A stretch of DNA of 13,039 nt from Bacteroidota bacterium (GCA_021796135.1 JAJYOQ010000073.1:1-13039); one strand, 5' to 3'; positions 1-7,151 are shown, counted from the stretch's first letter. Numbers and translations are program-made. The notes: generated by a model not told the origin, from the sequence alone.

Positions 1-102
1 AGAGAGGCTTCCAGGGCGGAAGGAGTGAAGTTTGTAAAGCTAGAAAATGGTAGAGCGGTCTATAAGATCAGTTCGGGCAGTTATCATTTTATATCAAAGA
101 AT
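1..102 (+). repeat. direct repeat copy 1 (rhamnosidase C-terminus)
   Basis: Bases 1-102 align without gaps to 2612-2713 with 11 mismatches by hand count (about 89%). Both copies encode the end of a rhamnosidase C-terminal domain, and together they bracket the GH127 gene. Similarity stops at about base 102, although both frames end soon after. The left boundary is hidden by the window edge, so the repeat may be longer. Confidence 0.9.
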
Positions 103-132
103 CAAAGTATTAAAAATAAGACAATAAATTAA
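1..132 (+). CDS. alpha-L-rhamnosidase (GH78-type), C-terminal tail, 5'-truncated by window
   Basis: The open frame begins at base 1 and stops at a TAA at 130-132, giving 43 residues. They contain the GRAVYKISSGSYHF ending typical of the C-terminal beta-sandwich of bacterial GH78 alpha-L-rhamnosidases, where a G-S-G-x-Y-x-F strand closes the domain. The catalytic part lies upstream of the window, so activity cannot be judged. Bases 1-102 are about 89% identical to 2612-2713, inside a second rhamnosidase C-terminal fragment beyond the next gene. This could be the end of an intact gene or another detached fragment like the one at 2426-2734. The family call rests on the terminal motif and on the longer homologous fragment. 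Confidence 0.65.
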   Translation, partial: REASRAEGVKFVKLENGRAVYKISSGSYHFISKNQSIKNKTIN

Positions 133-156
133 TAAGCATAGAAAAAGCTTTATATA

Positions 157-2334
157 ATGTCAAAAAAACAATCATCAATCATAATAATTAAAATTGTTTT
201 CTTAATGTTTATCTTATTATGGAACGATGGCTTTTCTCAAAAATCAGCTTCTGTAACTAAATTTGCGATTCCGGCACTTAGTGCCAGTGAAAATTACCTA
301 ACCAATTTAAATCTGGGTGGCTACGCCGGAAAGAGACTTGCGGCGAACGATTCCGCATGGCTTCAACACGTCTTTGCAGATAATCCAAACATGTTTGAAG
401 CTTTTGCCCACCCGGATAGTAATACTCTAGCCAAGTGTATGTGGCACGGCGAATTCCCGGGTAAAATACTCACCGGCATGGCTCAGACATATCGTGCGTT
501 CCGCAATCCAGGTACACTGGCAGCAGGAAATAAGATGGTTCAAATGTTTAAGTCAGTTCAAGGAGCTGACGGATACCTTGGTCCATGGTCTACGAGCACG
601 CGATTTAATTTGGATACGAACAAGTGGGATACATGGGGACAATACCACTGCATTTATGGTTTATATCAATGGTATAAAGCAACCGGCAACCAAGACGCGC
701 TTGATGTCGCAATCAAGGCCGCGGACTGCATTTATAATTTCTTTATTACGGAAAATCAGACGTTTGTTTCCCAAAACTGGGCAGAGTGTAATTTTGCAAT
801 AAGTGATGCTTTCGCGATTTTGTATCAAGAAACCGGTAATCAAAAGTATCTTGAGGCGTGCGAGCGCATTGTTTTGAATGAGTGGAAGCTTAAATACTAT
901 GACTTTTACACTAAGACGATGCTCGCCTGTGACTGGCTTGGAGCGGCGAAGGAGGAAAAGGCGTTTTACCAATCGAACCAAACGAGATGGGAAAGCCTGC
1001 ACACGCTTATGACGCTTTCGCCTTTGTATCAAATAACTAAGAACCAAGAGTATTATAAGGCTTTGGAGCATTACTGGTGGAGCATTATACAGTATGACAG
1101 ACATAATACCGGAAGCTTTGGTACGGGAGAGGGTTCGACTGGAAATGTATACGGCAACGGTAGCGAAACGTGTGCCACTGTGGCTTGGATGGCATATTCA
1201 ACCGAATATCTAAAGGTCAGCAAGATTTCATATGTGGCCGATGAACTTGAAATTGCCTACTATAACGCAGCACTGGGCAGCCTTCTTGGTGACCATGATT
1301 TTATCTATATGAACTATTCCAACGGCTCCAGAATATCAGCCTTAATCACACTGGCAGGACATGGCTTCGAGGGAGGTAAACAACTTAGCTGTTGCCAAGC
1401 CAACGGGAACAGAGGTATCAGCCAGTTAACTGAATGGGCGGTATTGACCGACGCGGAAAATCTGTACCTTAACTATTATGGGTCGTCGAATGCGGAGACA
1501 AAAACACCTAAGGGAACCGGCATTAAGATTTTACAAGAGACAGAGTATCCCAAGAACGGGACAGATAAAATCACCTTCACAATGGATAAAAGTGAGCAAT
1601 TTAAGCTTAACCTGCGCATTCCGACTTGGTCAGCAAATACAGTGGTCAAGGTCAATGGTGAAGCTTGCGCCAATGTTATGCCGGGTGCTTACTATGTGAT
1701 AGACCGCGTGTGGCAGACGGGCGATGTCATAGAGATTAAGTTTGATATGGCGATTCATTTTTGGGTTGGCGACGATAAATGTTTAGGTAAAGCTTCCATC
1801 TATTACGGCCCAATTCTTTTAGCTATGGATTTGGATACCTCTATAGTTTCTGGTTATGAACTGAAGGCTTCGACTGTGGAGAAAATCGTTTTTGAAGAAA
1901 ATAAAGATTTTTGGTTTTATGGTTTAGTAAAAACTACCGCCGGGAAAACCGTGTCGCTGGTCGATTACGCAAGTGCAGGCGAACATGGAGAGAATTACAC
2001 TACATGGCTGAATGTAGTGAATGATTTTAAGTTGATTCCTTATGTGCCTGGAAACAACCCGCTTTGGAATAATGTAGGAACATGCACCAATATTATTACT
2101 GCTACTGCTGGCGAAAACGGGATCATTTCCCCTTACGGTAACGTTTCGGTTGCATACGGAAACAGACAGACCTATAATATTAATGCAGATGATGGATATG
2201 AAATTGATACTGTTCTCGTGAACGGCGAGCCGGTAACCTTTCAAGGCACGCAATATTCATTTGCTCATGTTACAAAAGATTATACGATTAAGGTTTCCTT
2301 CAAAAAAGCCTCCGTTCCCACAGTAAAGAAATAA
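157..2334 (+). CDS. secreted GH127-type beta-L-arabinofuranosidase (DUF1680) with C-terminal InlB-like repeat domain
   Basis: This 725-residue protein starts with a Sec signal peptide (about 1-28, ending near GFSQ). An alpha/alpha-barrel catalytic region follows to about residue 440, then beta-sandwich domains to about 635. The barrel carries the family's metal and catalytic cluster: SETCAT (E337, C339) and LSCCQANGNR (C412, C413), which correspond to the Glu and three Cys that bind zinc in characterised GH127 enzymes, one Cys being the nucleophile. E325 in GTGEGS is a plausible acid/base. Known GH127 enzymes release beta-L-arabinofuranose, and relatives act on aceric acid of rhamnogalacturonan II, so the exact sugar is uncertain. 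Residues about 642-718 form a divergent InlB B-repeat-like domain (GENGIISPYG, GYEIDTVLVNGEPV), unusual on this enzyme and possibly for surface attachment or sugar binding. No clear Shine-Dalgarno precedes the ATG. GC content looks higher than in the neighbours, and rhamnosidase C-terminal repeats flank the gene. Confidence 0.92.
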   Translation: MSKKQSSIIIIKIVFLMFILLWNDGFSQKSASVTKFAIPALSASENYLTNLNLGGYAGKRLAANDSAWLQHVFADNPNMFEAFAHPDSNTLAKCMWHGEFPGKILTGMAQTYRAFRNPGTLAAGNKMVQMFKSVQGADGYLGPWSTSTRFNLDTNKWDTWGQYHCIYGLYQWYKATGNQDALDVAIKAADCIYNFFITENQTFVSQNWAECNFAISDAFAILYQETGNQKYLEACERIVLNEWKLKYYDFYTKTMLACDWLGAAKEEKAFYQSNQTRWESLHTLMTLSPLYQITKNQEYYKALEHYWWSIIQYDRHNTGSFGTGEGSTGNVYGNGSETCATVAWMAYSTEYLKVSKISYVADELEIAYYNAALGSLLGDHDFIYMNYSNGSRISALITLAGHGFEGGKQLSCCQANGNRGISQLTEWAVLTDAENLYLNYYGSSNAETKTPKGTGIKILQETEYPKNGTDKITFTMDKSEQFKLNLRIPTWSANTVVKVNGEACANVMPGAYYVIDRVWQTGDVIEIKFDMAIHFWVGDDKCLGKASIYYGPILLAMDLDTSIVSGYELKASTVEKIVFEENKDFWFYGLVKTTAGKTVSLVDYASAGEHGENYTTWLNVVNDFKLIPYVPGNNPLWNNVGTCTNIITATAGENGIISPYGNVSVAYGNRQTYNINADDGYEIDTVLVNGEPVTFQGTQYSFAHVTKDYTIKVSFKKASVPTVKK

Positions 2335-2413
2335 GTAACAAAGTTTTTGATAACCTTGTTTATTATTATGAAGACATTGGGGGAATTAAATCCGGTTTTG
2401 CAAATCCGGATAC

Positions 2414-2419
2414 AAGGAG
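2414..2419 (+). promoter_or_regulatory. Shine-Dalgarno AAGGAG ahead of the rhamnosidase fragment
   Basis: A full AAGGAG lies 6 bases before the ATG at 2426, the first in-frame ATG of the detached rhamnosidase C-terminal fragment. The spacing is ideal, so this remnant could be translated as a free-standing 102-residue polypeptide. It may also be chance, because A/G-rich sequence is common here. Confidence 0.4.
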
Positions 2420-2425
2420 ATTATA

Positions 2426-2734
2426 ATGAAACCATATCCTGTTGGCAATTTAAGATTTGCAAAAGCAGGATATTTATCAAAGTACAGGCCTATTAAAAGT
2501 GAATGGCATATAAGAGGGAGTAAATTTAATTGGGAGATAAGCATTCCTGCTAACACAACAGCGACCATATATGTTCCTGCAGAAAAAGAAGGCGATGTAA
2601 CAGAAAGTGGAAGAGAGGCTTCGAAGTCCGAAGGTGTGAAGTTTGTAAAACTAGAAAGTGGTAGAGCTGTCTATAAGATCGGTTCCGGTAGTTATCATTT
2701 TATATCAAAGAATGGGCGAATAAATGTAAACTAA
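2426..2734 (+). pseudogene. detached C-terminal domain of a GH78 alpha-L-rhamnosidase (remnant)
   Basis: This 102-codon open frame matches only the last part of GH78 rhamnosidases: strands around KAGYLSKYRPIKSEW, then the hallmark IPANTTATIYVPA, and finally GRAVYKIGSGSYHF. GH78 proteins are normally 700-1000 residues, and the alpha/alpha-barrel with its catalytic acids is absent. The preceding 91 bases (2335-2425) show no recognisable rhamnosidase coding. The frame has no signal peptide but has an ATG with a good Shine-Dalgarno, so it may be expressed as a small beta-sandwich protein; by itself it should not be a hydrolase. It is followed by remnants of three other genes, which favours a decayed duplicate. 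Its end is 89% identical to the tail at 1-102, whose parent gene is outside the window. Confidence 0.75.
2612..2713 (+). repeat. direct repeat copy 2 (rhamnosidase C-terminus)
   Basis: This is the partner of bases 1-102, gap-free and about 89% identical. It lies inside the rhamnosidase C-terminal fragment at 2426-2734. The pair could serve as a substrate for homologous recombination that would delete or amplify the GH127 gene between them. Confidence 0.9.
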
Positions 2735-2796
2735 TTTTATAATAATTATGAAAGAGTACAGATATGGATTTTATAAAAATATTCTTTTATAGTAAT

Positions 2797-3534
2797 GTCC
2801 TGTTTTGCAGTTAGGAAAACCAGGTAGTGATGATTGCGCTTCAGCTTCCTATGGGACAACCTATTTCGATGGGAACCAATGGTACATGTTTTACTTAGGG
2901 ACGCCCCACGCTACCGCTGCGCCGGAGTATATACCGTCACCTCCTTATTTGACCATGATGGCAAAAAGCAATTCCCCAAGCGGTCCATGGGTGAAAGAGC
3001 CGGCAGTGGTTCCGTTTCGGCCCAGCGATATATCCGCTGCCAATTACAGAGCGTATTCGAATTTGAATGCCTCTCCAGGGATGATTGTTAAATCTGGCGT
3101 TGAGTACTTAATGTTTTTTAGTTGGGGAGGTTCTAGCGCAAAAACGAAGAAAGGACCTTTTGGTAATATCGGTATTGCACGCACAAAGTGAAAATGCCTG
3201 TGAAAACTCCAGTCTCTATTTTGAACCAGCTAACCAGACATGGTTTCTATTTACTGATCACATTGATGATGGCTTTACGGATGCCATCTGGGTTTATTGG
3301 AGTAAGGACATAACCAAATGGGATTCGGCAAACAAAGCAGTGGTATTAGATTCACACAATTGTAAATGGTCTAAGCATATTATAGGATTACCTGCTGTGA
3401 TTCAGGTAGGAAATAGACTTGCAATATTTTACGATGGCTTAGACGCCTCTAAGTTTCCTCCGGGCTATGGTCACATGAACCGTGACATTGGCTTAGCATG
3501 GTTAAATTTGCCATTAATTCCACCCGGCAAGTAA
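2797..3534 (+). pseudogene. broken copy of the beta-propeller glycosidase-like gene at 7167-8336
   Basis: The first piece (2797-3187) matches residues about 134-263 of the intact propeller protein (shared GKPGS, DCASASYGT, MFYLGTPH, YIPxxPYLTM, SPxGPW). The second (about 3188-3534) matches residues about 274-389 (ENSSLYFE, DAIWVYWSKDI, CKWSKHIIGLP, NRLAIFYDG, HMNRDIGLAWLNLPLIPP). The first third of the gene, including the signal peptide and first blade, is missing. Between the pieces 47 bp present in the intact gene are gone, shifting the frame and placing a TGA at 3189-3191. Protein identity is roughly two thirds in the first piece and higher at the 3' end. Similarity runs a few bases past the stop (GAAATTA after both stops). 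The upstream join at 2797 falls in AT-rich sequence of no recognised origin. No functional protein is expected. Confidence 0.88.
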
Positions 3535-3613
3535 GAAATTACTGTATAACTGAAGTTGCGCTACCCTTGGGAAATTGAAGTAGCGTGGTGTAAGGCATTG
3601 AGAGGTTTTCCCC
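3535..3613. other. unassigned joint between two gene remnants
   Basis: Apart from the first seven bases, which continue the propeller homology, these 79 bases match nothing else in the window. They contain no open frame of note. They form the breakpoint between the propeller remnant and the TIM-barrel slice. Confidence 0.5.
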
Positions 3614-3924
3614 ATTACTCATTTTAGAGAATTAGCTGATGCTGGATTTACTGTCAAATTTTCGGATTTGGGTACTTATGAACTAAACAAAAAAGCATTA
3701 GACCTGGCACAGCAGGTTGGTATAAAACTGATCATTGGTGATAATCGGATACAACCTGGAAAACCTGTCGATGAAGCGGCGTTAAAGAAATTAGATCAGG
3801 TCGTACGGGATTATAAAGACTTTCCTGCACTTTTGGGATATTGTATAGTAGATGAGCCTAATGCTGCAACCTTTAGAAACATGGCAATGATTAAAAAACA
3901 AATTTCTTTGCATGATCCATTGCA
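3614..3924 (+). pseudogene. internal 311-bp slice of the TIM-barrel gene at 5708-6970
   Basis: The stretch aligns without gaps to 5867-6177 at a constant offset of 2253, with roughly ten mismatches (about 97% identity). It encodes residues about 54-157 of the intact protein, including the IVDEPNAATF motif with its putative acid/base Glu. It lacks the signal peptide, first strand, the rest of the barrel and the C-terminal beta domain. At 3925 similarity stops abruptly and a different sequence follows in the same frame until a TAG at 4073-4075. The identity is far higher than for the adjacent propeller remnant, so this piece is either a more recent copy or has been homogenised by gene conversion. 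It is not expected to make a functional enzyme. Confidence 0.9.
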
Positions 3925-4251
3925 TGGCTTAACAATTCATGGAGCAGGCGCAAATATGATTCCCGGTTTTCGTCGTGCTATGACTTGTGCTTACATGCCT
4001 TTAGTATTTGTATTCCTAAGTTGCTTGATGATGCACAAGGAAGAATGGGCTGGGATGAAATTGCAGTGCTGGTAGCAATTAAAGGTTACAAGCCGTTATT
4101 TAATTTACAAACAGGCAGGATAATCGTTGAAGAAGGCGGATTCCATAAGTGGGATTATAACGGTAAGGGGCAAAGTTATCTTACTGAGTCTGCACCAATT
4201 GAAAAAGTGGAAGAAATACTCAATAACTTGATGATGCATCAACCAAAATAA
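3925..4251 (+). pseudogene. C-terminal remnant resembling a nucleoside hydrolase (IunH-like)
   Basis: From about 3976 to the TAA at 4249-4251 one frame reads KLLDDAQGRMGWDEIAVLVAIKGY, then a strand RIIVEEGG, then SAPIEKVEEILNNLMMHQP. The GWDEIAVLVAIKG segment resembles the WDxTAVLxAVxG stretch near the C-terminus of bacterial inosine-uridine nucleoside hydrolase-like proteins, whose Bacteroidota members often end in a helix of the type EIIxxLMMHQP. That family is usually about 300 residues, so two thirds or more are missing, including the N-terminal DxDxxxDD calcium and ribose site. The upstream part (3925-3975) could not be assigned. The piece is joined directly to the TIM-barrel slice in a different frame. 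The assignment is from memory of the family pattern. Confidence 0.45.
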
Positions 4252-4301
4252 TCAAGCACTCATGTCTTCTTACAAACAAATAATTTTTAATTGAGGTAAA
4301 G

Positions 4302-5660
4302 ATGATAAAGAAAATATTTTCATCCTTCGTCAGAAGTATGCCGCAATGTACTGTCAGGTTAGTAAATCAGCTAACTGCATTCATTCTTTTTTCTATTCTT
4401 TCACTTAGCCTAATCTTTAGCGGATGTTCAAATAGTGTAATAATAAATACAGAAGATAGTCCACATATTATTCTTGGAACGTGGTGTCCTTTCATTGGTA
4501 CTAAAAATAATGAATATGTTGATATGAAAACTGTTTTCAAGGAACTTACACAAGCTGGTTTTAATCAGGCGGTTGTAGACTTACCGAATAATGAATTTCG
4601 TAATTGGATATTAAAGAGAGCTGAAACCAATAATATTAAATTGGTCGTTATACCTCCTATGAATTTTAATATTGATAATCCTGACACATTAAAAAAGTTT
4701 TTAGGGAAACTGTTTCAATCTCCTGAATTTAGCGGTTTATATATAATGGATGAACCCTCTGCCAAAGATTTTGAAAAGCTTGCACGAATAAAAAAAGTTA
4801 GCGAATCTGTTTTGCCTGACGGTAAATTCGACTTGGCATGTCTTTTCCCAAATTATGCAAGTCCGGAACAGTTAGGCGCTGATTCTTATGAAAAATATGT
4901 TTCTAAATATATTGAGATAGTAAAACCAAAACTTTTATGTTATGATCACTATCCTATAACTAATGCTGTTAGGAATTCCAGTGGAACTGGTACAAAGGAT
5001 TTATTTGGATTTTTATCTAACCTTTCAATAATACGGAAAGCAGCCTACAAAGCCGGTATTCCTTTCTGGAATGTTATCCAATCTTGGGGATATATCAATG
5101 TAAAGCCAGCACCTAATATTTATGAATACAGGTGGATGATGAATATGACTTTAGCGATGGGGGGAGATGGAGTAATCGCTTTTCCATTTCGAAATTGTTA
5201 TAAAGAAGGAGAAGGACCAGAAAAATGGAAGGACGCACCAATTACGCTGGATGGCCAACCCACTTTTGAATACGATGTAGTCAAGCAATGTAATTCAGAA
5301 ATACGCGCATTCGATAAAGCATTTTCACAATTCAGGAATGTAGGTGTAATTCTTTATAATCCTAAGAATTATTTTTCTGAAGCATTGACGGGTGATTATA
5401 TAAAGACAAAATATTCTCCATTAAAGAGCATTTCAGGCGCAGGCAGCATTGTAATCGGCTGCATGGATAAGAACGGTCAGAAGGGGTTATATGTTGCCAA
5501 TGCAAGCTTTAAGAATGGGGCTGATATAAAACTTAACCTGAATAAAAAACATGTATACGAAATATGGGGAAAGTCAGGTATGGAATTGCATATTTCTGGA
5601 AATAATTTAACTGTGAAACTTGATAAAGGCGAAGCTAAGTTTATTGCATTTGCAAAATGA
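4302..5660 (+). CDS. lipoprotein with TIM-barrel glycoside-hydrolase-like fold (DEP motif), paralogue 1
   Basis: This 452-residue protein has a good Shine-Dalgarno (TTGAGGTAAAG) just before the ATG. A long hydrophobic segment ends in the lipobox IFSGC, so Cys42 should be lipid-anchored. Residues about 50-350 look like a (beta/alpha)8 barrel of the clan-A type: GLYIMDEPSA after strand 4 gives a putative acid/base Glu151, followed by LCYDHYPI and AGIPFWNVIQSWGY. About 360-452 is a small C-terminal beta domain. It is clearly paralogous to the next gene (shared SYEKYVSKYI, DHYP, KAGIPFW, DEP), though only distantly. No Glu is visible on the strand where clan-A enzymes carry the nucleophile (PFWNVIQ), so the mechanism and substrate are unknown. 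I cannot assign a numbered GH family. The 47-bp gap to the next gene suggests co-transcription. Confidence 0.7.
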   Translation: MIKKIFSSFVRSMPQCTVRLVNQLTAFILFSILSLSLIFSGCSNSVIINTEDSPHIILGTWCPFIGTKNNEYVDMKTVFKELTQAGFNQAVVDLPNNEFRNWILKRAETNNIKLVVIPPMNFNIDNPDTLKKFLGKLFQSPEFSGLYIMDEPSAKDFEKLARIKKVSESVLPDGKFDLACLFPNYASPEQLGADSYEKYVSKYIEIVKPKLLCYDHYPITNAVRNSSGTGTKDLFGFLSNLSIIRKAAYKAGIPFWNVIQSWGYINVKPAPNIYEYRWMMNMTLAMGGDGVIAFPFRNCYKEGEGPEKWKDAPITLDGQPTFEYDVVKQCNSEIRAFDKAFSQFRNVGVILYNPKNYFSEALTGDYIKTKYSPLKSISGAGSIVIGCMDKNGQKGLYVANASFKNGADIKLNLNKKHVYEIWGKSGMELHISGNNLTVKLDKGEAKFIAFAK

Positions 5661-5707
5661 AAATATAACTATTATAAAAATATATCTTTGTAAAAGGAAA
5701 GGAAAAT

Positions 5708-6970
5708 ATGAAAAATACGTTTGTAATCAAGTGGACTATAGTGTTGCTTTTTATTGCTGTAAATTTTATCGGGCATGGACAAAGTCAGCAGTTGCGAAAA
5801 TCAATTCGGCGTTCAGCATCATTCCCTATTATGACCTGGTATGGTCTTACGGCAGACCAACTCGACATTACTCATTTCAAAGAATTAGCTGATGCTGGAT
5901 TTACTGTCAATTTTTCGGATTTGGGTACTTATGAACTAAACAAAAAAGCATTAGACCTGGCACAGCAGGTTGGTATAAAACTGATCGTTGGTGATAATCG
6001 GATACAACCTGGAAAACCTGTCGATGAAGCGGCGTTAAAGAAATTAGATCAGGTCGTACGGGATTATAAAGACTTTCCGGCACTTTTGGGATATTTTATA
6101 GTAGATGAGCCTAATGCTGCAACTTTTAGAAACATGGCAATAATTAAAAAACAAATTTCTTTGCATGATTCATTACACATAGTTTATGCGAATCTTTTAC
6201 CTGACTACGCGAATGATAAACAATTAGGAACAAAGACTTATCAGGAATATGTTGACAAATATATACAAGTGTTTCAACCTCAGTTCCTATCGTACGATTA
6301 TTACCCTTTTTTAAATACAGGTTTTAGAGACACATACTATCAGAATATGGAAGTCATTCGTGAAGCAGCGCTTAAGGCAGGAGTTCCATTCTGGGCGTTT
6401 ACAATGAGTTGTCAGATTTATCCACCTTATCCGCAACCAAAGGAATCATGGATTAGATTGCAATTATATAGCGATCTTGCATATGGTGCAAAAGGTCTTC
6501 AGTATTTTACCTATGCTCTGCCGCATTCTAATGCCGAAGATTTTAGGACAGCCATATTAGATACTAAAGGGAAACGAACATATTTATATAACATAGCTAA
6601 ACGAGTGAATGCAGAAATTCATTCCCTCGAAACCATTATCGAACAACTCAATTCAATTGAGGTATATCATACAGAACCATTACCCAAGGGAACCCAACCA
6701 TTACCTGAAGATTTTTATATTAAAGATATTAAAGGCGGACCTATGGTTGTTGGATATTTTCAAGATAAATCTGAGCATCCGTATTTGCTGCTTGTCAATC
6801 GGAATTATGAAAAGAAAATCAACTTTACCCTCTCAGTTTCTGAAAAAGTAAAAGGTTTTATGGAAGTATCAAAATCTGAGAAAAAAGATCCGATAGTTTT
6901 TAAAGCAAAAAAGGGAAAAATAAAATTACAGCTTGATAAGGGAGACGGCAGATTATTCCGTGTATTTTAA
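5708..6970 (+). CDS. secreted TIM-barrel glycoside-hydrolase-like protein (DEP motif), paralogue 2
   Basis: This 420-residue protein is preceded by A/G-rich AAGGAAAGGAAA and starts with a signal peptide (cleavage near HGQS, about residue 25) without a lipobox cysteine. The barrel begins at FPIMTWYGL, where strand 1 leads into a segment about the position of the actor (ELADAGFTVNFSDLG). GYFIVDEPNAATF supplies a putative acid/base Glu134, followed by LSYDYYPF, AGVPFWAFTMS and LAYGAKGLQYFTYALP, a pattern seen in uncharacterised hydrolase-like proteins of polysaccharide loci. Residues about 330-420 form a C-terminal beta domain. As in paralogue 1, the strand-7 segment has no Glu. An internal 311-bp part is duplicated at 3614-3924. 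Function within plant-glycan breakdown is inferred only from context. Confidence 0.72.
   Translation: MKNTFVIKWTIVLLFIAVNFIGHGQSQQLRKSIRRSASFPIMTWYGLTADQLDITHFKELADAGFTVNFSDLGTYELNKKALDLAQQVGIKLIVGDNRIQPGKPVDEAALKKLDQVVRDYKDFPALLGYFIVDEPNAATFRNMAIIKKQISLHDSLHIVYANLLPDYANDKQLGTKTYQEYVDKYIQVFQPQFLSYDYYPFLNTGFRDTYYQNMEVIREAALKAGVPFWAFTMSCQIYPPYPQPKESWIRLQLYSDLAYGAKGLQYFTYALPHSNAEDFRTAILDTKGKRTYLYNIAKRVNAEIHSLETIIEQLNSIEVYHTEPLPKGTQPLPEDFYIKDIKGGPMVVGYFQDKSEHPYLLLVNRNYEKKINFTLSVSEKVKGFMEVSKSEKKDPIVFKAKKGKIKLQLDKGDGRLFRVF
5867..6177 (+). repeat. donor copy of the 311-bp repeat inside the intact TIM-barrel gene
   Basis: This is the counterpart of 3614-3924. It lies within the first half of the intact gene and spans the DEP catalytic-type motif. 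The two copies are direct, 2253 bp apart, and differ only by scattered substitutions. Confidence 0.9.
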
Positions 6971-7019
6971 AGGAAATTCTATAGAGAAAGATTAATATGT
7001 CACCTTATGCAGGAGTTCC

Positions 7020-7080
7020 ATTTGGAATAATGGAATATTGGAATAATGCAAAAAAGTCTCTTAATTCCATTACTCCAAAT
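7020..7080. repeat. imperfect inverted repeat with an internal direct repeat
   Basis: ATTTGGAATAATGGAAT (7020-7036) is the reverse complement of ATTCCATTACTCCAAAT (7064-7080) except for one position that can form a G-U pair. The loop is 27 bases and includes TTGGAATAATG, a second copy of part of the left arm. The structure lies between the TIM-barrel and propeller genes, in a 196-bp gap. There is no run of T after the right arm, so it is not a classic terminator. It could be an mRNA-stabilising hairpin, a protein-binding site or a remnant of a small element. Confidence 0.6.
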
Positions 7081-7151
7081 GAAAATCCGGTGTAGAGATT
7101 ATGGTTTTTGTCTGAAATATTTTAACAATGTGTAAATGAACTTAAAAATTT

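Noticed and set aside
661..1104. Antisense open frame of 147 codons within the GH127 gene, and similar antisense frames at 1924-2253, 7300-7620, 8365-8904 and 11317-11648.
   Set aside because: They lie wholly or almost wholly opposite well-supported coding sequence, show no recognisable motifs and look like shadows of the sense genes.
2335..4251. A transposon or insertion sequence as the cause of the broken genes.
   Set aside because: No transposase fragment, terminal inverted repeats or target-site duplications were seen at the joints; duplication and deletion explain the pieces.
5683..5690. TATCTTTG, matching the Bacteroidota -7 promoter consensus TAnnTTTG, just before the gene at 5708.
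   Set aside because: The nearest TTTG that could act as the -33 element is about 30 bases upstream, too far. Transcription would start only about ten bases before the ATG, inside the ribosome-binding region.
6997..7095. 32-codon open frame starting MSPYAGVPFGIMEYW between the TIM-barrel and propeller genes.
   Set aside because: It overlaps the inverted repeat, has no family resemblance and only a weak ribosome site. The AGVPF resemblance to the upstream protein covers only 14 identical bases and may be chance.
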